Positions 7,283 through 14,623 of a DNA stretch of 26,543 nucleotides are shown piece after piece. A model generated the notes under the pieces. The model did no database searches and was not told the DNA's origin. It worked only from the letters and a program-made list of their open reading frames with translations. This DNA comes from Marivivens sp. (GTDB lineage: Bacteria; Pseudomonadota; Alphaproteobacteria; Rhodobacterales; Rhodobacteraceae): positions 1 to 26,543 of the forward strand of contig JAHEBR010000007.1 of assembly GCA_024642185.1 (NCBI GenBank). The letters are read 5' to 3'. Both the position numbers and the translations under genes were made by a program. Numbering within the stretch: the stretch's first letter is position 1; the number at the start of each line of letters is the position of its first letter.

Positions 7283-7726
7283 CTAGCCTCCTTGGCCTTC
7301 CAGCCGGCGCCGGATCGCGTTGCTATCCTGATCCGATAGCCCGAGCATCGGCGCCACCATCCGCATCAGTGCGTCCTCATGGGTATCGCGCTGGCCATCG
7401 GCCAGAACGATCTGCCACATCGCCTCGATCACGCCCGCCCGATCGTCATAATCAACCGCCGCCTTGATGGCGCGGGTGAAGCGGACCGTGTCGGGCGCCT
7501 CATGCTCGATCGCCTCGCACTCCGCCCGAAGCTCCGCGGCCTCAACCGGACCGAGCTCATAGCGCCGCGCCAACACCCGGTCGATCCGGGCGATCTCATC
7601 GGCGGAATAGTCGCCGTCCGACTTGGCGATCCTGACGAGCAAGGCGCCAAGGGCGATACGGGCATCGGCCCCGTCAAGCGGATCGGGGGCGGAAGAGGAA
7701 AGCTGGCGAAGGAGTCGACTAAGCAT
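7283..7726 (-). CDS. TerB-family protein
   Basis: A 147-residue all-helical acidic protein resembling the TerB (tellurite resistance protein B) domain. Characteristic pieces are ALGALLVRIAKSDGDYSADE near residues 26-45 and, in the second half, VDYDDRAGVIEAMWQIVLAD followed by G, with a conserved-type Asp-Gly and His. This DG..S..E plus LADG..H..E pairing is the family's metal-binding-like signature. Stand-alone TerB proteins are common in alphaproteobacteria without a ter cluster, and none of terC, terD or terE is present here, so a tellurite role should not be assumed. It lies 23 bases after rlmJ and 2 bases before the PhnD-like gene. No good ribosome site precedes its ATG, so coupling to rlmJ is possible. 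Confidence 0.8.
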   Translation of the reverse strand: MLSRLLRQLSSSAPDPLDGADARIALGALLVRIAKSDGDYSADEIARIDRVLARRYELGPVEAAELRAECEAIEHEAPDTVRFTRAIKAAVDYDDRAGVIEAMWQIVLADGQRDTHEDALMRMVAPMLGLSDQDSNAIRRRLEGQGG

Positions 7727-7749
7727 GGATCAGGTATAGGCGCCCTGGA

Positions 7750-8544
7750 TCAGCCCGAAAAGGGGGCAAGCCCCTCAAAGAGCCGTGAAAGCCGCGCCGC
7801 CTCGGCGCTAAAGCCATAGGGCGGGTTGATGACGAAAAGCCCCGAGCCCACCATCCTATGCCCCTCGCGCGCCGGCGGAAACCGCACCTCGTGGCGCACC
7901 CCGTCCGGCAAAGCCCGCTCCAGATCGACAACCATCGAGCGATGCAGCCCCGAGGTCAGGATCGGATACCAAAGCATGATCACCCCCACGGCCCAGCGCC
8001 CGTGCACCTGCCGCACGAGCCTTGCCGCCGCCTCATAATCGCCCTTGATCTCATAGCTTGGGTCGATGAGCATCAGCCCGCGCTTGGGCTCCGGCGGCAC
8101 AAGACGCAACGCCATCTTGGCCCCGTCTTCCTTCAAGACCTGCGCCCGCCCGCCCATCACCTCAACCAGCGCTGTATGCTCTTGCGGATGCAGCTCGGCC
8201 AGAACCATCCGGTCGCCCGCCCGCAGGAACGCCTCAGCCACCAAAGGCGAGCCCGGATAGGCCGACACCCCATGCTCGGCCCGCACCTTGCCAAGCGCGG
8301 CCGAATACGGATGTTCCGCCGCAAACCATCCAAGTCCCCCGACCCGCGCAATCCCCGCAGCCGCCTCTCCGGTCTTCACCGCCTCCGGCGCATCCAACTG
8401 GTAAAGCCCGCGCCCCGCGTGCGTCTCAAGATAGCTGAGCGGTTTGTCCTTCTGCGTCAGATACCCCAGCATCCACGCCAAAAGCGCGTGCTTGTGCACA
8501 TCGGCCATGCTGCCTGCGTGATAGCCATGCTGATAGGAAAGCAT
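7750..8544 (-). CDS. rlmJ: 23S rRNA (adenine-N6) methyltransferase RlmJ
   Basis: A 264-residue protein matching E. coli RlmJ (YhiR), which methylates A2030 of 23S rRNA using S-adenosylmethionine. Seen: the family N-terminus MLSYQHGYHAGSMADVHKH, LETHAGRGLYQL (binding region), YPGSPL, ELHPQEH, and the catalytic motif IV as LIDPSYE near residue 178, with NPPYGF near the C-terminus. E. coli has DPPY in motif IV; Ser replaces the first Pro partner here, a mild change that I think occurs in other alphaproteobacteria. The start at 8542-8544 is chosen because GGAGG lies about 5 bases upstream and because the longer frame to 8742 would run into pyrG. It is separated from pyrG by a structured 71-base spacer. 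Confidence 0.93.
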   Translation of the reverse strand: MLSYQHGYHAGSMADVHKHALLAWMLGYLTQKDKPLSYLETHAGRGLYQLDAPEAVKTGEAAAGIARVGGLGWFAAEHPYSAALGKVRAEHGVSAYPGSPLVAEAFLRAGDRMVLAELHPQEHTALVEVMGGRAQVLKEDGAKMALRLVPPEPKRGLMLIDPSYEIKGDYEAAARLVRQVHGRWAVGVIMLWYPILTSGLHRSMVVDLERALPDGVRHEVRFPPAREGHRMVGSGLFVINPPYGFSAEAARLSRLFEGLAPFSG

Positions 8545-8554
8545 CCCGCCTCCG

Positions 8555-8610
8555 CTTCTTTTGGCCCAAATACTCCGGGGGAGCCCCGAAGGGGCGGGGG
8601 CAGAGCCCCC
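8555..8610 (-). repeat. GC-rich triple-hairpin intergenic element (probable rhodobacterial repeat)
   Basis: Read on the minus strand, the spacer after the pyrG stop contains three consecutive stem-loops: GGGGGC/GCCCCC (8596-8610), GCCCC/GGGGC with a TTC loop (8583-8595), and CTCC/GGAG (8573-8583). They are followed by TATTTGGGCCAAAAGAAG. The combination of GC hairpins plus GGAGTATTT is one I remember as common after genes in Rhodobacteraceae genomes. It lacks a U-run directly after a stem, so it is not a canonical terminator. It may end or protect the pyrG message. Only one copy is seen in this window. Confidence 0.6.
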
Positions 8611-8615
8611 TCTTG

Positions 8616-10259
8616 TCAAACGAGCCGCGAGGTATCCACCGCCGCACGGATGAAATCGGCAAACAGCGGATGCGGCGCAAAGGGCTTGGATTTCAACTCG
8701 GGGTGATACTGCACGCCGATGAACCACGGATGGTCCTTCCACTCGACGATCTCCGGCAAACGCCCGTCCGGGCTCATCCCCGAAAATACCAGACCACAGC
8801 TCTCAAGCTTGTCCTTGTACTTCAGGTCCACCTCATAGCGGTGCCGGTGCCGCTCCTCGATCGTCGTCGCGCCATAGACCTCCGCCACCTTGGAGCCTTC
8901 CTTGAGGTTGGCGGTATAGGCGCCAAGGCGCATGGTGCCGCCCTTGTCGTCATCGGCCTTGCGGCTCACCTTGTGGTTGCCCTGCACCCACTCTTTCAGG
9001 TGATAGACCACCGGCTCAAAGCGCTTCTCGCCCTTCTCGTGGTCAAATTCTTCCGAGCCCGCCTTGGCAACACCGGCCACATTCCGCGCGGCTTCAATCA
9101 CCGCCATCTGCATCCCCAGACAAATGCCGAGATAAGGCACATTGCGCTCGCGCGCGAATTGGGCGGCCTTGATCTTGCCTTCGGTGCCGCGCTCGCCAAA
9201 GCCGCCGGGCACAAGGATCGCGTGATAGCCGGAGAGACGTTCGCCCACGTCTTCGCGGTCGAAATCCTCGGCATCGACCCACTGGACATTGACCTTGACC
9301 CGGTTGGCCATGCCGCCGTGGGTCAGGGCTTCCTTGATCGATTTATAGGCATCCTCAAGCTGGATATACTTGCCGACAATGGCGACATTCACCTCGCCAT
9401 CGGTGTTGTAAATCCGGTCTTGCACATCGAGCCATTTGTCGAGGTTGGGCTTGGGCGCGGGCGAGATTCCGAAGGCATCGAGCACGGCCTGATCAAGCCC
9501 CTCGCGGTGATAGGCCAGCGGCGCCTCATAGATCGACTTCAGATCATAGGCTGCAACAACGTGCTCTTTTCGAACATTACAGAACAGCGCGATCTTCTCG
9601 CGCTCGCGCTCGGGGATCGGATGCTCAGAGCGGCAGACCAGTACGTCAGGCGCAAGGCCGATCGACTGGAGCTCTTTCACCGAGTGCTGGGTCGGCTTGG
9701 TCTTCAACTCGCCCGAAGCGGCCAGATAGGGCAGAAGCGTGAGGTGCATGAAGATGCACTCGCCGCGCGGCTTTTCATGGGCAAACTGGCGGATCGCTTC
9801 GAAAAACGGCAGGCCCTCGATATCGCCCACCGTGCCGCCGATCTCGCAGAGCATGAAATCCACCTCTTCATCGCCGACGCGGAGGAAATCCTTGATCTCG
9901 TTGGTGACGTGCGGAATGACCTGAATGGTCTTGCCCAGATAATCGCCGCGCCGCTCTTTCTCGAGGACGTTGGAATAGATCCGCCCCGAGGAGACTGAAT
10001 CGGTCTTGCGGCAGGCAACACCGGTGAAGCGCTCGTAATGGCCGAGGTCGAGGTCGGTCTCGGCGCCGTCGTCGGTGACGAACACCTCTCCGTGTTCAAA
10101 GGGGCTCATCGTGCCCGGATCGACGTTGAGATACGGATCGAGTTTCCTCAGACGAACCGAAAAACCGCGTGCTTGCAAAAGCGCCCCAAGTGCCGCCGAA
10201 GCCAGGCCTTTTCCAAGCGAGGAGACCACGCCGCCGGTAATGAAAACATATCTCGCCAT
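8616..10259 (-). CDS. pyrG: CTP synthase
   Basis: A 547-residue CTP synthase, which aminates UTP to CTP using ATP and glutamine. The start ATG at 10257-10259 gives MARYVFITGGVVSSLGKG, the invariant family N-terminus with the P-loop; a longer frame reaching 10289 is not needed. The synthase domain spans about residues 1-270 (CEIGGTVGDIEGLPF near 138-152). The class I amidotransferase domain follows, with nucleophile Cys380 in YLGICLGMQ and His519/Glu521 in VQYHPEL. Length matches E. coli PyrG (545). It lies 171 bases downstream of secG on the same strand, and this gap has a notable palindrome. The common Rhodobacterales pair secG-pyrG supports the identification. Confidence 0.98.
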   Translation of the reverse strand: MARYVFITGGVVSSLGKGLASAALGALLQARGFSVRLRKLDPYLNVDPGTMSPFEHGEVFVTDDGAETDLDLGHYERFTGVACRKTDSVSSGRIYSNVLEKERRGDYLGKTIQVIPHVTNEIKDFLRVGDEEVDFMLCEIGGTVGDIEGLPFFEAIRQFAHEKPRGECIFMHLTLLPYLAASGELKTKPTQHSVKELQSIGLAPDVLVCRSEHPIPEREREKIALFCNVRKEHVVAAYDLKSIYEAPLAYHREGLDQAVLDAFGISPAPKPNLDKWLDVQDRIYNTDGEVNVAIVGKYIQLEDAYKSIKEALTHGGMANRVKVNVQWVDAEDFDREDVGERLSGYHAILVPGGFGERGTEGKIKAAQFARERNVPYLGICLGMQMAVIEAARNVAGVAKAGSEEFDHEKGEKRFEPVVYHLKEWVQGNHKVSRKADDDKGGTMRLGAYTANLKEGSKVAEVYGATTIEERHRHRYEVDLKYKDKLESCGLVFSGMSPDGRLPEIVEWKDHPWFIGVQYHPELKSKPFAPHPLFADFIRAAVDTSRLV

Positions 10260-10430
10260 GGGCCGCTCGTCCCCTTTTTCTATCTTCAAATTTCAGGAAA
10301 TGCGGCCCCGCGAGGCATCCTTCAGGATCGCATCATCACGGGGTTTAAGTTTAACCGGATTCGCCCCGCAAACGCAACCGGTTACGCAACATGATGTTGC
10401 GTATGCCCAAGTGGGGGCAAAAGCTTGTGG
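10260..10430 (-). promoter_or_regulatory. pyrG upstream region with 21-bp palindrome and extra half-site
   Basis: The 171 bases between secG and pyrG contain a near-perfect palindrome at 10383-10403: 10-bp arms TACGCAACAT and ATGTTGCGTA around one central base. On the minus strand a further TTGCGT (10372-10377) follows in the same orientation as the palindrome's second arm. A separate inverted repeat, TAACCGG (10352-10358) with CCGGTTA (10378-10384), overlaps it. A weak promoter match, TTGCGT then 17 bases then TTAAAC (10349-10354), points toward pyrG; the palindrome would lie directly upstream of its -35. I see no terminator with a U-run for secG. Confidence 0.5.
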
Positions 10431-10793
10431 TTAGTTGCCGCTGGGAAGCAGCGGCGCGCCGTCGGTCGCACTCGGCATCAAGAGATCCGAGCCAAGATCC
10501 GGCGAGGTCGTCACCGGCGCTTCGACCGGAGCCGGAGCCGCGCCGAGGCGGTCGATCACCGAAACACCGGCCGATTTCTCGGCGGCGATGATGGTGAGCG
10601 CGATCGAGGTGCAGATGAAACCGATGGCCAGCGCCCAGGTCACCTTGCCCATTGCCGTGGCCGCGCCGCGGGCCGACATGACCCCGCTGCCACCGCCACC
10701 TGTCAGGCCGCCGCCTTCGGAGCGCTGCAAAAGCACCGCGCCAATCAGCGAAAGCGCAAGGATCAGGTGAATGACAAGAACAACGTTTTCCAC
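10431..10793 (-). CDS. secG: Preprotein translocase subunit SecG
   Basis: A 120-residue inner-membrane component of the SecYEG export channel. Two membrane helices are visible (about residues 2-22 and 51-72) with the family's cytoplasmic loop between them: LLQRSEGGGLTGGGGSGVMS, then RGAATAMGKVTW. The start is GTG at 10791-10793, with an AGAGAAG-type purine stretch just upstream, and a GTG start fits the VENVVLVIHL N-terminus. The C-terminal tail from about residue 80 is Pro/Ala-rich and low complexity, common in alphaproteobacterial SecG. It is divergent from the nitrile hydratase operon, with 105 bases between the two starts that must hold both promoters; no strong promoter match was seen there. 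Confidence 0.93.
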   Translation of the reverse strand: MENVVLVIHLILALSLIGAVLLQRSEGGGLTGGGGSGVMSARGAATAMGKVTWALAIGFICTSIALTIIAAEKSAGVSVIDRLGAAPAPVEAPVTTSPDLGSDLLMPSATDGAPLLPSGN

Positions 10794-10898
10794 GGCTTCT
10801 CTTTCCGGTTCGACAGCGCGCTATCTAGGCAAGTTTGCCGCGCGGGGCAAGGCACGATCTGACTGGATTTGAAAAACCGCCCGAGGCATTGTGGGCTC

Positions 10899-11525
10899 AT
10901 GCCCCATGATCATGACCACGACCACCATCACGCCCACGCGGTTCTGCCGTCCGAGCCCGCCCTGCGGGTCAAGGCGCTTGAGACGCTTCTGACCGAGAAG
11001 GGCCTTGTCGATCCGGCCGCGCTCGACGCCATCATCGACACCTACCAAAACAAGATCGGCCCCAAGAACGGCGCCGAGGTTGTGGCCCGCGCCTGGGCCG
11101 ATCCGGCCTTCAAGGCGGCGCTTTTGGCGGATGGAACGGCGGCGGTCTCCGAGATGGGATTCTATGGCCGACAAGGCGAACACGTCATGGTCGTCGAGAA
11201 TACGCCCGAGGTTCACAACATGGTCGTCTGCACGCTGTGCAGCTGCTACCCGTGGCCGCTCCTCGGCATTCCGCCCGCCTGGTATAAATCCGACGCCTAC
11301 CGCGCCCGCGCCGTGCGCGAACCGCGTGAGGTTTTGGCGGAATTCGGCGTGACGCTCCTGCCCACGCAAAAGGTCCGGGTTTGGGATTCGACCGCCGAGA
11401 TGCGGTATCTCGTGCTGCCGATGCGCCCTGAAGGAACGGAAGGGTTGAGCGCCGAAGATCTTGCCACCCTTGTCAGCCGCGACTCGATGGTGGGCACCGG
11501 CCTCGCCCAAGGCCCGGCAACATGA
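10899..11525 (+). CDS. nthA: Cobalt-type nitrile hydratase subunit alpha
   Basis: A 208-residue alpha subunit of nitrile hydratase, which hydrates nitriles to amides. The metal-claw motif VCTLCSCYPW is present, with ligands Cys111, Cys114 and Cys116. The Thr after the first Cys marks the non-corrin cobalt type; iron enzymes have Ser there. In active enzymes two of these Cys are oxidised after translation. The N-terminus MPHDHDHDHHHAHAV is a His/Asp-rich stretch, often seen in cobalt-type alpha subunits and plausibly binding metal. I use the ATG at 10899; an in-frame TTG at 10869 would add ten residues without a good ribosome site. The stop overlaps the beta start (ATGA). No amidase lies nearby. 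Confidence 0.95.
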   Translation: MPHDHDHDHHHAHAVLPSEPALRVKALETLLTEKGLVDPAALDAIIDTYQNKIGPKNGAEVVARAWADPAFKAALLADGTAAVSEMGFYGRQGEHVMVVENTPEVHNMVVCTLCSCYPWPLLGIPPAWYKSDAYRARAVREPREVLAEFGVTLLPTQKVRVWDSTAEMRYLVLPMRPEGTEGLSAEDLATLVSRDSMVGTGLAQGPAT

Positions 11526-12202
11526 GCCGTATCCACGACATGGGCGGGCGGTTTGGCGATGGGGCCGTGATCCCCGACACGCCAGATGCACCGGTTTTCG
11601 ACAAGGATTGGCACGCGCGGGCCTTGGCGGTCACCTTGGCCGCAGGGGCCTTGGGCCAGTGGAACCTCGATATCTCGCGCCATTCGCGCGAAAGGCTGGC
11701 CCCGAAGGATTACAGCCGCTTTTCCTACTATGAGAAATGGATGGCCGCGTTGGCCAACCTTCTCGTGGAAAAGGGCGTCGTGACAGAGGAGGAATTGCAG
11801 GCCGGTCACGCCAAAGGTGGCTCGCCCTTGGCAGATCGCAAGCTCATGGCCGCCAATGTCGGCGCAGCTCTGGCCAAGGGCGGCCCGGTTGACCGTCCCG
11901 GTCCGACCCCCCGCTTCAAGCCCGGCGAGAGGGTGCAAACCCGCCACCCCACCGCCAATGCCTTTGTCGCGGGCGGCCACACCCGCTTGCCGTCTTACGC
12001 CTCGGGTCAGACAGGCGAAGTCCGCGCCTTCCATGGCTGCCACATCTTCCCCGACGCCCACGCGCACGGGCGCGGCGAAGACCCGCAGCCGATCTATGCC
12101 GTGGCCTTTCCCGCACAGGCGCTCTGGGGGGCAGGGGCCGATCCGCGCGACGAGGTGATCCTCGATCTCTGGGAGCCCTATCTGGAGCGGGCCGATGGAT
12201 GA
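11522..12202 (+). CDS. nthB: Nitrile hydratase subunit beta
   Basis: A 226-residue beta subunit. The family N-terminus IHDMGGRFGDG is present at residues 4-14. The helical N-terminal domain (DKDWHARALAVTLAAGALG, SRFSYYEKWMAALANLL) is followed from about residue 130 by the SH3-like barrel: KPGERVQTRHPTA, an LPSYASGQTGEV segment, and the C-terminal PIYAVAFPAQALWG with VILDLWEPYLE. It pairs with the alpha subunit to form the active site at their interface. Its start overlaps the alpha stop by 4 bases and its end overlaps the accessory gene by 8 bases, so the three genes are tightly coupled. Confidence 0.95.
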   Translation: MSRIHDMGGRFGDGAVIPDTPDAPVFDKDWHARALAVTLAAGALGQWNLDISRHSRERLAPKDYSRFSYYEKWMAALANLLVEKGVVTEEELQAGHAKGGSPLADRKLMAANVGAALAKGGPVDRPGPTPRFKPGERVQTRHPTANAFVAGGHTRLPSYASGQTGEVRAFHGCHIFPDAHAHGRGEDPQPIYAVAFPAQALWGAGADPRDEVILDLWEPYLERADG

Positions 12203-12500
12203 GCCGGTCTTTTCCGCCCCCTGGCACGCCCAGCTTTTTGCGCTGACCGTGCATCTCAGCGAGGCGGGGCATTTCTCGTGGAGCGATTGGACCCAGACCT
12301 TCGGCGCCGCGCTCAAGCGCCACGGGCTTTCCAAGGAACTCGACGGGGGCGACGACTATTTCGCCGCTTGGCTTGAGGCGCTTGAGGTGATCCTCAAAGA
12401 CGTGGCCGGAGCCGAGGACATCGCCTCGCTCACCGACCAGTGGCGCCGCGCCTATCTCAACACGCCCCACGGCGCGCCGGTGCGCCTTGCAGCGGACTGA
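12195..12500 (+). CDS. Nitrile hydratase accessory protein (cobalt-type activator)
   Basis: A 101-residue protein of the nitrile hydratase accessory family, which resembles the N-terminal domain of the beta subunit. Seen: FSAPWHAQLFALTVHLSEAG, FSWSDWTQTFGAALKR, DYFAAWLEALEVIL and a C-terminal WRRAYLNTPHGAPV. In cobalt enzymes a small beta-like protein forms a complex with apo-alpha and supports cobalt insertion by subunit swapping. That role is transferred from the family. It starts inside the end of nthB (8-base overlap). Its stop codon directly abuts the stop of the convergent gene on the other strand, leaving no space for a conventional terminator. Confidence 0.88.
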   Translation: MDEPVFSAPWHAQLFALTVHLSEAGHFSWSDWTQTFGAALKRHGLSKELDGGDDYFAAWLEALEVILKDVAGAEDIASLTDQWRRAYLNTPHGAPVRLAAD

Positions 12501-12902
12501 CTATTCGTTGTCGTCGTAGTCATCCACGTCGAGCTGCCCCGACAGGCGCCGCCGCACAATCGACCAGCCAAGCCCGATTGCCAGAACCAGCGACAGGATC
12601 AGGAGGCCCAGCCATGTGTTGACCGTGGGATTGGTGAGGTCGATCACGCCATAATCGTAAAGCACCCACAAGAGCGTTCCGGCCACGGCAATCAGCAGGA
12701 TCATCCCGAAGACGCCGATCGAGCGCAGCGTAGCGCGCACATAGATCACATAGCCGATGAACAGGATGAGCCCCGACAGGACCACGAGCGACATCTGATC
12801 GCCCCAGCCCACGCTGGCCCAGTGGGCATAGTTCCACTTGGTCGGGTTATAGGTTGCTGCCAGCAGGGCAAAGGCAAAGCCCCAGCGCAAGAGAAAGCCC
12901 AT
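12501..12902 (-). CDS. DUF6524-type integral membrane protein
   Basis: A 133-residue small inner-membrane protein, by memory most like the DUF6524 family of alphaproteobacteria. Four hydrophobic stretches are visible: about 1-18, 38-55 (SLVVLSGLILFIGYVIYV), 62-84 (IGVFGMILLIAVAGTLLWVL), and 95-115 (TWLGLLILSLVLAIGLGWSI). The RRRLSG segment after the last helix and the acidic tail DVDDYDDNE suggest the C-terminus is cytoplasmic. The start is well supported by GGAGG 6 bases upstream. It faces purA across a 135-base divergent region and converges stop-to-stop with the nitrile hydratase accessory gene. Function unknown. Confidence 0.8.
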   Translation of the reverse strand: MGFLLRWGFAFALLAATYNPTKWNYAHWASVGWGDQMSLVVLSGLILFIGYVIYVRATLRSIGVFGMILLIAVAGTLLWVLYDYGVIDLTNPTVNTWLGLLILSLVLAIGLGWSIVRRRLSGQLDVDDYDDNE

Positions 12903-13037
12903 CTCAGCCTCCGATTGTCTTCAGGCAAAACATGGCGCGGCAGGGCGCCCCCGTCCAGCCCTGCGGCGAAATTGAGGTTTCGCTTCATGGGGCGCGGCGC
13001 TATACGGGCGCGGGTTTACTCGAGAGGGATTCCAATC
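12903..13037. promoter_or_regulatory. Divergent spacer between the DUF6524 gene and purA
   Basis: 135 bases separate two outward-facing starts, so both promoters are expected here. A GCTATACGG segment near 13007-13015 could be a -10 for purA, but no -35 at a normal distance is convincing. No repeat or riboswitch-like fold was recognised. Confidence 0.3.
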
Positions 13038-14330
13038 ATGGCAAACGTAGTGGTTGTCGGCGCACAATGGGGCGACGAGGGCAAGGGCAAGATCGTCGAC
13101 TGGCTGAGCGAGCGGGCCGATGTGATCGCCCGCTTTCAGGGCGGCCATAACGCGGGCCACACTCTGGTGATCGACGGGACGGTCTACAAGCTGCACGCGC
13201 TGCCTTCGGGTGTTGTGCGCGGTGGCAAGCTGTCGGTCATTGGCAATGGCGTCGTTCTCGACCCCTGGCACCTCGTGAAAGAGATCGCAGGCATCCGCGC
13301 CCAAGGTGTCGAGATCACCCCCGAGACCCTGATGATCGCAGAAAACACGCCGCTGATCCTGCCGTTCCACGGCGAACTGGATCGCGCCCGCGAGAGCCAG
13401 AATTCGGTCGCCAAGATCGGCACCACCGGCCGTGGCATCGGCCCGGCCTATGAAGACAAGGTGGGCCGCCGCGTGATCCGCGTGGCCGATCTGGCCGACG
13501 ACGCAACGCTTGAGCTGCGGGTCGACCGGGCGCTCGTGCACCACAATGCGCTGCGCTCCGGCCTCGGCCTTGGCCCGATCGACCGCGATGCCCTTTTGGC
13601 CGAGCTGCGCGCCATCGCGCCGCAGATCCTGCCCTTTGCCGGCCCGGTCTGGAAGGTGATGAACGAGGCCCGCAAGGCCGGCAAGCGCATCCTCTTTGAG
13701 GGCGCACAGGGCGCGCTTCTCGACATTGATTTCGGCACCTACCCTTATGTCACCTCCTCGAACGTGATCGCAGGCCAAGCTGCCACGGGCACCGGCGTTG
13801 GGCCGGGTGCGATCGATTTCGTCCTCGGCATCGTCAAGGCCTATACCACCCGCGTGGGCGAGGGCCCGTTCCCTTCTGAGCTGTTCGATGCCGATGGCGA
13901 GCGCCTCGGCACCCGTGGCCATGAGTTTGGCACCACCACCGGCCGCAAGCGCCGCTGTGGCTGGTTCGACGCCTGCCTCCTGCGCCAGACCTGCGCGACC
14001 TCGGGGGTCAATGGCATTGCCCTGACCAAGCTTGATGTTCTCGACGGGTTCGAGACGCTCAAGGTCTGCGTTGGCTACGATCTCGACGGCGAGCGCCTCG
14101 ACTATCTGCCGACCGCCGCCGACCAGCAGGCCCGCTGCATCCCGATCTACGAGGAACTGCCGGGCTGGAGCGAATCCACCGAAGGTGCGCGCAGCTGGGC
14201 CGATCTTCCGGCTAACGCGATCAAATATGTGCGCCGGATCGAGGAACTGATCGAATGCCCCGTGGCGCTTCTGTCGACCTCGCCCGAGCGCGAGGACACG
14301 ATCCTCGTCACCGATCCTTTCGCGGATTGA
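13038..14330 (+). CDS. purA: Adenylosuccinate synthetase
   Basis: A 430-residue enzyme that joins IMP and aspartate using GTP, the first committed step from IMP to AMP. The family signature WGDEGKGK is at residues 11-18 with catalytic Asp13, and GGHNAGHT carries His41. Further along are KIGTTGRGIGPAYEDK, GAQGALLDIDFGTYPYVTSS, and the C-terminal LSTSPERED with GTP-binding residues. Length matches E. coli PurA (432). The start ATG at 13038 gives MANVVVVGAQWG and has GAGAGGGA about 10 bases upstream; the longer frame from 12822 overlaps the divergent gene and is not real. A DUF2842 gene follows after 4 bases. Confidence 0.98.
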   Translation: MANVVVVGAQWGDEGKGKIVDWLSERADVIARFQGGHNAGHTLVIDGTVYKLHALPSGVVRGGKLSVIGNGVVLDPWHLVKEIAGIRAQGVEITPETLMIAENTPLILPFHGELDRARESQNSVAKIGTTGRGIGPAYEDKVGRRVIRVADLADDATLELRVDRALVHHNALRSGLGLGPIDRDALLAELRAIAPQILPFAGPVWKVMNEARKAGKRILFEGAQGALLDIDFGTYPYVTSSNVIAGQAATGTGVGPGAIDFVLGIVKAYTTRVGEGPFPSELFDADGERLGTRGHEFGTTTGRKRRCGWFDACLLRQTCATSGVNGIALTKLDVLDGFETLKVCVGYDLDGERLDYLPTAADQQARCIPIYEELPGWSESTEGARSWADLPANAIKYVRRIEELIECPVALLSTSPEREDTILVTDPFAD

Positions 14331-14334
14331 TCCG

Positions 14335-14574
14335 ATGGCTCTGAGTTACAAGGCCCGCCGCAGGCTCTCGCTTCTGGTCCTGATCGTTGGGCTTCCGGCC
14401 TATGTGGTCATGGCTGTCACGATCATGTCGTCGATGGACCGCCTGCCGCATTGGCTTGAACTGCCGACCTATATCATCCTCGGGATCGCCTGGGCCTTTC
14501 CGTTGAAATTTGTCTTCCTCGGTGTGGGCAAGGCCGACCCCGACGCGCCGCAAGAAACAGACGGCGAGACATGA
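14335..14574 (+). CDS. DUF2842 small membrane protein
   Basis: A 79-residue protein with two membrane segments, about residues 12-31 (SLLVLIVGLPAYVVMAVTIM) and 43-62 (PTYIILGIAWAFPLKFVFLG), a basic N-terminus (ALSYKARRR) and an acidic soluble tail. The LP.Y and WAFPLKF.F.G pieces match the DUF2842 family of alphaproteobacteria, whose function is unknown. It starts 4 bases after the purA stop, so it is very likely cotranscribed, and a strong terminator begins at its stop codon. Position after purA may reflect conserved gene order rather than a purine role. Confidence 0.85.
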   Translation: MALSYKARRRLSLLVLIVGLPAYVVMAVTIMSSMDRLPHWLELPTYIILGIAWAFPLKFVFLGVGKADPDAPQETDGET

Positions 14575-14604
14575 AAAAGGCGGAGGGGGTTCCTCCGCCT
14601 TTTT
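14574..14604. terminator. Bidirectional Rho-independent terminator
   Basis: Stem GGCGGAGG (14579-14586) pairs perfectly with CCTCCGCC (14592-14599) around the loop GGGTT. A five-A run precedes it and a five-T run follows it, so the structure reads as a canonical terminator in both directions. It closes purA-DUF2842 from the left and the acidic-protein gene at 14624 from the right. Confidence 0.93.
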
Positions 14605-14623
14605 CCGTTTAATGTCTGGCTGA

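Noticed and set aside
7283..7726. Tellurite resistance locus
   Set aside because: Only a single TerB-family gene is present, without terC, terD or terE partners.
8613..9998. 461-codon plus-strand open frame opposite pyrG
   Set aside because: Antisense shadow of a confidently identified CTP synthase; no motifs of its own.
10344..10354. CtrA binding site (TTAA-N7-TTAA) near pyrG
   Set aside because: The two TTAA units are only 2 bases apart.
10383..10403. E. coli-type PurR box upstream of pyrG
   Set aside because: Half-sites look similar but the palindrome is 3 bp longer and lacks the central CG; not the PurR consensus.
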